Below are positions 9,254 to 19,440 of a stretch of DNA of 41,443 bases, one piece after another. The translations under genes and the position numbers were made by a program. The first letter of the stretch is position 1. Every line of letters starts with the position of its first letter. The stretch comes from Nemertoderma westbladi. Taxonomy: Eukaryota; Xenacoelomorpha; Nemertodermatida; Nemertodermatidae. A model generated the notes under the pieces. That model saw only the letters and a list, made by a program, of their open reading frames with translations. It had not been told where the DNA came from and did no database searches. The DNA lies in assembly GCA_032718475.1 (NCBI GenBank), contig JAUCBJ010008674.1, positions 1 through 41,443 of the forward strand. The letters are read 5' to 3'.

Positions 9254-11245
9254 TCCATTAAAAAGTATACAAAGTTATGTCTGGACATTATTGGAACAAA
9301 AGTAGAGGTAAATAGGCTGCTTATAATTTATCCCAAATAAGGAGATAACTAATAAAATAAGTTTTCCATGTTTAAATTTTGCGGTCCGACTTTTCAAATT
9401 CCCCAAACAGCTAGTCGTAATCCCTTCGCTTCTTCGCATTCAAATTGGACGATTCGAAATGGACAAGCCATCAACTCGTGATGGAAGTTGAGCCATGGAA
9501 GATAGATCTCGCATATGATTTCATGTTCTTTCCGCACTAGCCACTGTCACTGGAATGGCAGTCAATTGCCTGAAGATGCCGTGGCCCTAAATTGATTTTT
9601 AATATTAGATATGCCTAATGATTGAACTGGAATCATTCTTATTGTAATATACTATATTTTTATTTCAAACTCCTTAAACTCTTTTAACCTTTACTCCTAA
9701 ACTCCCTTAAACTAAAATTCCTTGACATAATAAACTTATAAATACATGAGGTATAATACCATACCATGCGCGAGGTATACCATATCGCATATAATAGAGT
9801 TGGACTTGCAATGATATTATTTTAAATATAAATAATAATTAGTAGTAGACGTTAATTTATTTAATGTGAAATAAAAATTTTCAATCACATTCTATCATTT
9901 GGAAAATAAAATTATAATTAGCTACAAAATGCTTAATTCTTTCAACATATTTTAATTAAAAAATGTACCGGTTTTTTATGATTAAAAAGTATTGTTATTT
10001 CACATTTAAAAAAGTAAATTTTTAACTTTTACTATTATTGTTTATTATTATTATTATTATGAGTAGATTTTTATTAAGAACCTGGATGTGGAATAATACC
10101 TTGAGAACTATTAGTTCAAAGATCCATAAATTAGTACTACCCGCAAGTAGCCTCACTAATTATGTTGCGTCTTTTTAGCCTCGTATAGCAGTAAAGGTTA
10201 AGTGAAGAAGATACTGTACAAAAAAAAACCATGTAACTCACAAGTATGCGAAAAACTAATGCAACAAATCAATAGCTCATGTTATTCTGCCATACTATTT
10301 ATTATCTTTTTGATGCTAAACATACCCCTCGATATATTTACCTTAAAAACTGGTCTGCAGATGTTCTGATGTTGCTTGAAGATTCGTCAATTTTACTCAA
10401 AACTACGTTTTTTCAGTTTCATGGTTTTGACTTAAGAGCAGCATACAGAGCAGTATACATATAAAAACTGTAAATATTAATAGCATTGCTACTTCTCTCT
10501 TCGGTGCAGAACATGAAGATGAAAGAAAATAATTATTGAAACAGAAGGTGTAGGGAACACAGTCACACCCCAACACCCATTTTACAAAACAGAATATGCA
10601 TAGCCTTTGCCTTGGTTGCCAAACCAATTTCACACAACACCAATGAACCATAAAAAAAGTTATTCAAAAAGAAGAAAACAATAGAGAATTGTCATTTCAG
10701 AATAATTAACACTTTGCTTCACCTAGATTTAACAAATATAATTATCGACTTATAATTGCTTTACAACACCCAGTCCTTGAACTGGAACCGTTATGGTTGC
10801 TCCTTGGAACTTCGATGTCATCTAATTATCCATATGGTATCATTTTGCCAGTATACATACAATGTAACATTTGCTATAATAAGTATGATCAATACCATTA
10901 AGTCATTCACAAATTAAAGAATATCTACTTTATGATAGTAACGGTTTCTGAATCTTAGATTGTATCGAATTGTAGAATATTATAGATACCAATTGAATTC
11001 ATGGTTAATTGTGGCAATGGGTTATTTGGAGGGTGCTAATAGCTATTCATTTTAGTGTATGTTGACCAGATCTATGGCACATACATGCTAACGTTGATTC
11101 CGGCCCTGATGTAAATCAGTTGCTCAAGCAATGTATTGTAGGTAGTTTTGCAGTAAAATAAATATGCACTTTCTTTGTTGACAAAATAACTTTTATTAAT
11201 TGCCCAATTATGACCCATTAATTTGTCCCCAAAACAATCATTGAT
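9254..11245. other. Unique AT-rich spacer
   Basis: No gene or tandem array of note. It contains short A/T runs, a TTATTATTA tract near 10045 and open frames without homology-like motifs. Confidence 0.5.
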
Positions 11246-11287
11246 ATATAAAATATGGGGTAAAATATGACATTAAATTTAAAATGA
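11246..11287. repeat. Perfect 42-bp inverted repeat, left arm
   Basis: Exact reverse complement of 12566-12607. It begins ATATAAAATATGGGG and ends TTTAAAATGA. Neither side extends the match. The arms are 1278 bp apart. Confidence 0.85.
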
Positions 11288-12565
11288 ATCCAATACTCTA
11301 ATGACATGCCAAAATGCAAAGGAATTTAGAACATGTTAAAGAAATTCGAGATCAACATAGGGGATATCTCTAGTCACGTGTTTTTACAAAAAACACACCC
11401 CACCACTCGATTCAGGGCACCTTGTTACCCCTCACTCCATTGTTTCTAGCCCATCTATTTTTTCGCTCACCAACCCTATATTGTTCCAATCGGTGTCGAG
11501 CTCTGTTCTCTTTATCAGGACAAATTTCGTTACTTAAGATATTACATAGGCCTAAGTAAGTCTACCTACGTAATTTAGTTTCCGGTGTATTATTACATAT
11601 TAGTCCTAAGAAAAAAGCCAAGATAATAAATAAATTCATCCATTCGCCGCGAACGACATCTTTCAAACTCGCTTCATATTTAAATTCAACCATGACCTAC
11701 TAAATATGTAGTAGGTCATGATTCAGCAAATCTATACATAATACAGGCCTGCACAGAATTATTAACTTTTATTACTTATTTATTAATTAATTAGTTTTAT
11801 TTAGCTATAAGAGGCGTCCCGACATTGATGAATTCGAAATTATGTATGTATCCAATCCACAACAGCTTGTTGCATCAACTTGTTATTTGCCCATTATACG
11901 TTGTGGTACTGTAATTCTCGAAAACCGAACTTCTTTAATATTCAACCCCACCTCAACTCAGAAATGCCATTAACTGTTGTTACACTACAATCTCGCCTCT
12001 TCCAGCCAGCCAGACACTACTATTGTATTAACGGAAGGGTCGTCCTGTTCACGATTTTCTACCAGGGATGGGTACCTCCTGGCCGAACTGACATGTTGGC
12101 CTACCAATAAAATTATTTCGCTGACGGTTCAAGAACAATGGTGTCTCTGCGCATATCCGCTAGGTCGGAGAGGTTCTGATTGACACATGAGGCAACGTTG
12201 TTCCTGAATCTACCGGTATTGCGGCCGATCTCTTTACTAGTTTACTAGAAATTCAACGTATTCTTGCCGATCAATGTAACAGAGAAATCCATGGTTTAGG
12301 AGGCAGCAGCAGCAGGTACTACCCGGGGTAAGGTAATAAGTACTTTTGTAATATATGCCTATAATTAAGGATTTCTAGTTCTAGAACATATTATTTATTC
12401 AGGATGTGAAGCTCGCATACAGTTTAATTTTTTTAGAAACCGGATATTATTTTCTATTAAGTGTTATTGATTTTAAATCTTACATTGTTATTAGTACGAG
12501 GCGGTATTATGTGTTTCTAACAACCAAGTATTTCAATGAAAATTTTATATATGAAAGATTTTACC
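11288..12565. other. Segment between 42-bp inverted repeats
   Basis: About 1.28 kb with no transposase-like frame. The longest open stretches (76 and 68 codons at 11880-12183) overlap each other and show no motif. It contains the hairpin at 11691-11720. Confidence 0.5.
11691..11720. repeat. Perfect 12-bp hairpin, 6-base loop
   Basis: CATGACCTACTA, loop AATATG, then TAGTAGGTCATG. The geometry is the same as at 5054-5083 but the sequence is unrelated. Confidence 0.85.
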
Positions 12566-12607
12566 TCATTTTAAATTTAATGTCATATTTTACCCCATAT
12601 TTTATAT
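12566..12607. repeat. Perfect 42-bp inverted repeat, right arm
   Basis: Exact reverse complement of 11246-11287. It lies inside an AT-rich 98-codon open frame (12406-12702) that I do not consider coding. Confidence 0.85.
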
Positions 12608-12845
12608 TTTACCTCTTAAATTATCTCATACTGAATTCCAAATCCACTCTACAACGCTCAAAACTTCGTTTCCAAACATTTAGGCCCATTACCTCTACTT
12701 AGGCTTTTTTTATAACTTTCCAAAAAATAGGCAAAGTTAGGCTTGTCTTATTTCGTATAATTGACAGTCGACTGACAATCAAAATATTTTCTTTAATGAC
12801 ATTGAGACATCTTGTAATATCTTATTGTTCATGGTTGATAACAAA
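12608..12845. other. Short AT-rich spacer
   Basis: Nothing recognisable. Confidence 0.5.
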
Positions 12846-12960
12846 GTTCCACCTTGGTATAGTGTTGTATTGAATTCACATCTCTCTGGTTCGATCCTTG
12901 CATTTTTCGTTTCGACACGAATGCTTAAAAGGGACAAGCCAGGACGCAAATCTACCCAAA
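12846..12960 (+). mobile_element. SINE-A fragment (decayed)
   Basis: Begins GTTCCACCTTGGTATAGTG and retains GGTTCGATCC and TTTCGTTTCGACACGAATGC, matching the first ~130 bases of the SINE copies at 31500 and 33411. It has several internal deletions and lacks the 3' half and the CTTTA tail. Confidence 0.8.
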
Positions 12961-13645
12961 TTATAAACATATATTAAAATATTACTATACCTATTTTAAA
13001 GTGACGATTTTTAGAGGTGGGCGCGGCGGAGTGTAGAATTCCATTACATGTTACCTGCAAATAAAATGAAGTGAAATTTGATACTTTTTGTATAGCTCTA
13101 TTAATAATTATTAATATTTATTCATTTGTGACAGGCACCACATATTCTTATATATGATTGTTTGTGAAGTGTGATTAGCACCTTATTAAATTGCGTTAAG
13201 TTGTTCCCTGGCACCATCCAATAATACAGTGTTCTGCTTTACAAAGTGGAAATAGCTGCAAAGGCTCTACCAAAACCATTCATGATTTAATGAATTCGTG
13301 ACTTTTAATGTCAATGGAAGCCTGACCGCCATCATCAGTGATAATGAACTAAACAACGTTGACCCCTTCCCTTCCAGTACCTTGGATCATTGATAAAGAA
13401 ACAGCAGAAAAAAACATAGAACTTAGGGCATGGATATGGATAGCTCTATCAAAAAGGTTCTCATGAACTTGTAGAGAGCCTTGTGCTGTCATCGTTTGAT
13501 TGGATAATATTTCACATATTGAATTGAACTAGCCTTTATGAATAATTGTAGAAAAATTCTCACCTTGCTCTGGGCTGGTGCTAGAGGTGACTGAGTAATG
13601 GTCTGGTTTCGGTATTATTAATAGCAGTATTTTTATTTTTCAAAA
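12961..13645. other. Unique AT-rich spacer
   Basis: No gene or repeat supported. Confidence 0.5.
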
Positions 13646-13744
13646 CTGGGGCATTTGTACCATAAATCTGGAGCATTTTTACCATAAAGTTGGAACATTT
13701 GTACCATAAAGTTGGAGCATTTGTACCATAAAGCTGGTGCAATT
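13646..13744. repeat. 22-bp minisatellite, about 4.5 copies
   Basis: Unit YTGGNGCATTTGTACCATAA plus two bases. Units start at 13646, 13668, 13690, 13712 and 13734, the last partial. Confidence 0.92.
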
Positions 13745-13949
13745 GTCATGTCCAGGATCCAGCTGATGTTTGAGTACTGCCCAAACAGTATTCAAATATC
13801 AACTTTTTTATCAATAGTAGTAATAATATTTTGTACTTTTCCTTCCAGTTTTCAAGATACGATAATGAGGATCCAATTTATAATCGACCCAAAAACAACG
13901 GCTTCATTCCTAAGCCGAGTAGCCGACCGTCGCCTGCTGGTCTCTTTAG

Positions 13950-14036
13950 AGGGGGGAACGCCGGGAGATACAAAGTTCCAGAAGGTCGATAGGAGGGGGG
14001 AACGCCGGGAGATACAAGTTCCAGAAGGTCGATAGA
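13950..14036. repeat. 44-bp tandem duplication
   Basis: Two copies of a G-rich unit (AGGGGGGAACGCCGGGAGAT...GAAGGTCGATAG) start at 13950 and 13994. They differ by one A in the middle. Confidence 0.92.
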
Positions 14037-15849
14037 ATTATGTGCACCACCTGTTCCGATGACTACCGAAATGTGAATAGTTTAAACAAAAAATAAAATA
14101 TGTTTTATATGTTGGTTATGGTCATTCTGTTCACTGATTAACAATCATTAACATTTATCAAAATAGTTATGATTAGGCCTACTATTGACCAGACAACTGA
14201 GCTTCATCTAAAATTAATGGAAATAAACCTTTAAATCGTATTTATTTGGACACTATATTATCAGTGACTGTATCATTTTGCTCACCTTAACTTTAATTTA
14301 ATCTAAAATATTGTTAATTTAAATGTAACCTATGCTTTCATCGAATATGGTTATTAGTGTATGTTTAACATTATTGATTTGGTTAAAATATATTGTAATA
14401 TTTGTAATACATTATTTTTGAGAGTCAAATATTGTATAAACAATTATTGAATGTGGAGCAAATGATTATTTCATCGACGATCCAGGTTCCTCGAGTTATA
14501 CCAACTCAACTTGAACTCCTCTCCTGTCTGCAATTTGGCCTGTACTGCAATGTACTGGATTTTCTTCCATATTTCTGGTATGTCAATTGGGTATGTCATC
14601 GTACAATAATTAGGTAGCCATTGTTCCTGGATTCATGTGTAGTTGTTAGTAACTGAATCCGGCCACTGGGTTTCTGGGGTTAGTCTTGGTTACCGACTTT
14701 TGGTTTGTATAAGTGCTATGGGACGACGGACTTCCGCCCTAACACCAAGGTTGAACAAGGTTGAAAGGAGGTTTGAAACTCAGATCTGCCACAGTTCTCA
14801 CTAACTCCAAATATCAGTATAATTGAGGTTGCAGACAGCACAGTATAGCCCGGAGTCTGCTCGAGCAAATATCGAATGTGAGCAAAAACATACAAATCTG
14901 ACTAGGCTCCTATTGTTAAACACCTAAGACACTAAAATAAGTAACTGAAAGTTAACAAGAGTAAATTAATGATAATTATAATATATGATAAAAGTGAAGG
15001 TGAGGCCAAATAACATACTGAATATCTACAAATGGCAGTTCCCTGTTACGGGATTAACCCTATAATATGCACTTCAACACCTCAGAAGCCAATATGCCAT
15101 CTTATTGGCCATCAGCCATTTTACGGCAGTTATTATCACCCACCAATAAGGGGATTGCAACCTAATAAGTCAAGGTAGCAATTAAGGCCTTCCTGCCAAA
15201 CAGTCACAATCACATGTTGCTCCAGCTAGGCCAATGTCATACAATAACTGTGTAATATTGTTTATACATTGTGCATAGAGTTGTACAGGGATTAGTCACA
15301 GGGATAGACGAACCTCTAATATATTTTTGCTAATAATCTAGAGGGAATGCTGGAGATTAGATTACCCAAACATTGATTAATCATATTTATTGTCACTGCT
15401 ACTCAACCAATTTGTAGCTAGTGATAGCATCCAATCAGAGCCTATAAGGTTTGACATACATTGCCTAAACCAGCGGTCCCGAATGAACACCTATATAGTA
15501 TTGCACATTAGACATTGTACCTAACTTCTTCAGCTATAGTTCCTGCAGCGAAATCCATAGTTGTTATTACGAACAAAGACTGACTTATAGTTTTCAACGT
15601 GTACCACTGTCCCGCACAAGCCCAGACTGGGGCATTAGCTAGTTATCTATCTGCATTATATTTACTGTTATACTGTTTATTAACGATTATTATATTATAA
15701 TTATATGTTATACGATTACGATTACGATTATACGATTAATTATATGTTTATATATATTTATTAACAATATATGTGGAAGTTAAAGACGAAACTAGCTGAA
15801 TTTTCACCAAGATCCAGAACTATTGTTGTTGTTAACATATTAATGTTAA
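14037..15849. other. Unique AT-rich spacer
   Basis: No gene supported. A short GATTAC/TATA microsatellite lies near 15710-15765. Confidence 0.5.
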
Positions 15850-16301
15850 TATTCAATCCACATATGAACCCCGATCAAAAAATAACTCGGCATATTATAA
15901 AAACAAGCCATTCCTGGAAATACTGACGACACAACTTACAAATCCTAAATACCGAGCACCCCACTAGATATAAAGCAAAAACAAGCTATCTTATAGACAT
16001 TTCCATAACCACCTCAAATAAAACAGATAACTACTATATTGAATGCAATACATTTCCGGCTGACTCTTCCGATCACGAATTTATAGTACTGAAATCCAAA
16101 CACGAAACCAGTATATACACAGTTAAATTCCGCGATCTTTCACATTTTAATGAATCTGATTTTCTTAATGAAATTAGTAAAATTGACTGGACGAATAATT
16201 ATTTTACAAGCAATGTAGATTATGTTTATGACAACTTCGAAAATAAATTAAATGAAATATATGATAACCATGCACCAATTAAAACTAAACGCATACGAGC
16301 C
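15850..16301 (+). pseudogene. LINE family D, 5' part (APE endonuclease end)
   Basis: From about 15960 the plus strand reads a decayed endonuclease end: 'SYLIDISI' (normally S-x-I-D-x-I), then 'SSDHEFIVLKSK' (SDH catalytic motif). After it comes a Trp-containing linker, 'IDWTNNYF', followed by 'NHAPIKTK', as between endonuclease and RT in Jockey/CR1-type LINEs. The element is 5' truncated and carries stops. The frame is interrupted exactly at 16301 by the Pao/BEL LTR and resumes at 27829. Confidence 0.78.
16297..16301. repeat. GAGCC target duplication, left
   Basis: GAGCC immediately precedes the 5' LTR and immediately follows the 3' LTR at 27824-27828. Five bases is usual for Pao/BEL integration. 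Confidence 0.88.
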
Positions 16302-17558
16302 TGTAAAAGCTTCTGTGGGATATAACTGGCCCTTTTGCTTCGCAATCCAGTTTCCCCCCAGGCGCTGGAATACTCTAAAAAGGTTCTCTAACTGTACATA
16401 TATTCCCCTCGCCCGCAAGGTACCGTTACAGGTGTTTTAACGGACATAAAAGTCATTCTGCTATATACGTGTTTTAGCGGACATGGTAAGGCAAAAAACC
16501 CGCAATATGGCAAATACTTTTACACAGCTTAGCCGTGATGATTCAGATTACGACATCTAGCAGCTGGTTGCTGACATGGAAACAGCCATTGGACGCGTGG
16601 TTCTTTGTTTGGCTTGAGCCAATCAGGGCGATTTTTCCTGTCGACGTGTAGCTTTTCGGCCGATCATAAAGAGAGTGTTCAGTCTTACAGTTTTTACTGA
16701 TACTTTGTTGTTATTGCTGTCTAAGCCAGAAACACCGGCTCTAGAGTTAATTCTTTTCATACTTTAAGAAGAAACATTAGTAGGCTTAAATTATAGAGCG
16801 TATGACTGTTATCAGTCAAATCCATTCACAATTCAATACTTTGTTGTTATTACTGTTCAACATACATTATTATACTGCTATTTACTGTTGTGTTTGGTTG
16901 AATATTATTTGGAGAACATATATAAAGAACCCAAATTTCCCAATTTTCTTGATACACTACAGGTTAGAGAGACGGGTTATATATATAGCGATTGCGACTT
17001 ATATTGTTGTGGTTTGTAGTGAATTTAATGCTATTTGATAAGCACTACATTGGTCCGTTGCTATTCCCTTTATATATGATAAAATACATTGACGGGCGGC
17101 AAATTAATGAGCAGTATTGTGTGTTACCGGTAGTGTGCATGATTGTGACCGATAACTAAGCATTTCCTAAAGAATGCGACTCATACGTGAATCATAAGCC
17201 TTACCGACTTACCGTTGTGATTGGTATAAGTCATATCTCTGTTTACTTAGATAGAGCGCCACGTCCTAAAAGGAACTGTTAATATTTCCCGAAAGTGAAT
17301 AATATTAGTCAGAAATTAATTATTAATGATCAATCGAATAATACAATACCGTAAGCTTCACTGCAATAATAATCTAAGCCCTCAGAATCCAGTCTCCCGG
17401 GATTATCCAGCGGGTGAATGGACGCGCACTAGGCTGGCTTCTGCTAATGTTGTGTTTATTGGTATTAAATATTGTCATTTTCTAGAGTCGATTTATAAAC
17501 CAAAAGACATATAAATTTTGGCAGGTTAAACTGCTAAAGGTCTTCAAAAGCGCGTACA
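16302..17558 (+). repeat. 5' LTR of Pao/BEL element
   Basis: 1257 bp, TGTAAAAGC...GCGTACA. It matches 26567-27823 apart from four substitutions I can see (near 16643, 16763, 17093 and 17328); at least two are at CpG. It contains TATATAAAG at 16919-16927. A 78-codon open frame (16802-17038) lies inside and recurs in the 3' LTR; I treat it as non-coding. Confidence 0.95.
16919..16927 (+). promoter_or_regulatory. TATA box in 5' LTR
   Basis: TATATAAAG is the best TATA match in the LTR. Transcription would be expected to begin about 30 bases downstream, giving U3 of about 640 bases and R-U5 of about 600. Inferred from sequence alone. Confidence 0.5.
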
Positions 17559-17571
17559 ATAACAGTCATTG

Positions 17572-17596
17572 ACTTTATTGCAGTAAGCAATAAAGT
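17572..17596 (+). promoter_or_regulatory. Perfect 10-bp hairpin just after 5' LTR
   Basis: ACTTTATTGC, loop AGTAA, then GCAATAAAGT, in the place where primer binding and packaging signals usually lie. Function is unknown; position and perfection are what is seen. Confidence 0.6.
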
Positions 17597-19060
17597 TGAA
17601 AGTACCGATCGACCGGTAAACCTGAACCGGCACTTCTGTAGGTCCGTAGGCCCAACTGTCCTAACCGGTACTTCCAGTATAAGTACATTAGTATTATTCG
17701 ATTTTGATTATTGTATACCGGTAGGTCTTAGTATTTAATCAGGGACTGCAGCCCTGGTTTTTTATTGAGATTTTACTCATTTCTGTCGGTTTTATTTACA
17801 TGTAAGTTAATATTGAGCTGAAGACGTGTAAGTCTGCTCAGATTGTTCAGATAATTGTAGGCTGAGCTGCTGTCTGACTGTTGTTGGGTTTGGAGAGATT
17901 ACGGCGTGTGTAGAGTTTGTCTGATAAAGTGCAGTTAGTAAGTTGGGGCAGCCATATGCTGCAAGGTCAATCCCCTCTTAAAGAATAAGTCGTACTACCG
18001 TGTTAGAACGCATACTAACTAACTATTTCAGAATCTACACGTACGGTAGTTTATTTAGGCTTGGTGGTAGTCTGCCAGCGTTTTGGTTTGTATTTGTTTG
18101 AGTATTCTGTACGGGTAGTGTAATATTTATTATTCAGAGTTTATGCGATTATTCGCAACATTCATGTCCCCAAGTTTATTCCTACAGTAATTGTGTTTGT
18201 TATACATACCGTTATAGTTAAATTAACCTCGGTACTACACGGGCTGCTTGGCGTAGGACAAGACTGGTGACTTTGTGCCCTGGTCACTCCAGCAGATGCC
18301 GTGGTTCTTTTAACTGTTCAAGTATATTTAACTACTGATTATTTGTTATACCGGTACTTGTACCTAATTTAGGGTTTAGTGTACAGTGCTTTCCGAAGTA
18401 ATTAGTGTAGGTAGTATATTTGTGTTGTAAAGTGGTTGATAGGCACATTCGTTAGCTCTATTAGCTTCTGGGTAGGAACAATCCGTGATACATAACGTAG
18501 TACCTATAGCGATACGGTTATAGGTCGTCAGGCGGTGGTATTTTCCTATCTGGACAGTACAATATATTTACTACTTATTATTTCAAATACCGTAGTACCC
18601 TGTTCGTTGTAAGAAGCCGATCTAACCCTTTGTTAGGCTGGTTTGTAGATTTCCTGTAAAATTACCCTAAAAATTTCGTACGTAATATTTTTGTTGTGTT
18701 TAATTAGAGAATTAATCTCACCCGTATCGTAAGTAATTTGTAGTATTAAGTAACTTAGGTAAATTAGAATTATCAGTTTTAGTGTCAAATAAATAGCACT
18801 TCACTGAGAGCGCACAGCTTCTGTGTAGTGACCCCCAGAAATAATAACATTTATTTCAAATATTGACAAAAAACCCATTTAAACGGGTATATAAATATTA
18901 TAAATCAAATCAAACGATTTATAAATAGTAGGCCTGCCATACGACAACTAGGTCTCACTATCAGTTGGACTACTGCTTAAATAACGGTAATAAAGTAAGT
19001 TAAAGTAACTAAGTAACCCTAAAATATTCAGGAATTCAATTATTCTAAAAAATAATTGAC

Positions 19061-19310
19061 ATACCGGTACTTACCATAGGCTTATTATATTTATCTCTAT
19101 AAATTTGAGCTGAAATCATACCGGTACTCTGTCATTAATTCTAGTTCATAATTATACTTACATGCTGTAAGTGTAAGCTGTATACCGGTATTCATTATAG
19201 GCCTACTATATATATATATATTTGTGCTAAAATTATATACCGGTACTCTGTGACAAATCTAGTCTGTAATAATACTTATATATATATTATAAGCATACCG
19301 GTATTCTAAT
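19061..19310. repeat. TACCGGTA-centred tandem repeat in leader
   Basis: Five TACCGGTA palindromes at about 19062, 19119, 19183, 19238 and 19296, spaced 55-64 bp. Alternate copies are more alike, giving a higher-order unit of about 117 bp (TACCGGTACTCTG alternates with TACCGGTA[CT]T). Intervening DNA is AT-rich with TA runs. Confidence 0.8.
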
Positions 19311-19440
19311 ATATTATATATATATCACGCTACACTGAGTAGCAGTATCGGTAATTAATTATTAGGCTAACAGTGATACTGAATTACTAGACTTGCTTTA
19401 ACTGTAATATAGCAGTAGGCATTCGACTGTACAATCAAAC

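Larger units (their letters stand above)
17559..19440 (+). other. Pao/BEL untranslated leader
   Basis: 1.88 kb between the LTR and the Gag ATG, AT-rich, with many short upstream ATGs and stops. Directly after the LTR I do not see a typical TGG-type tRNA primer site. A 10-bp hairpin follows 13 bases in, and a TACCGGTA-containing repeat lies just before Gag. Confidence 0.7.

Noticed and set aside
12406-12702. 98-codon hydrophobic frame
   Set aside because: Hydrophobicity comes from T-rich DNA, and part of it is the 42-bp inverted repeat.
16802-17038. 78-codon frame present in both LTRs
   Set aside because: Two copies exist only because LTRs are duplicated. It spans the TATA box and has no recognisable motif.
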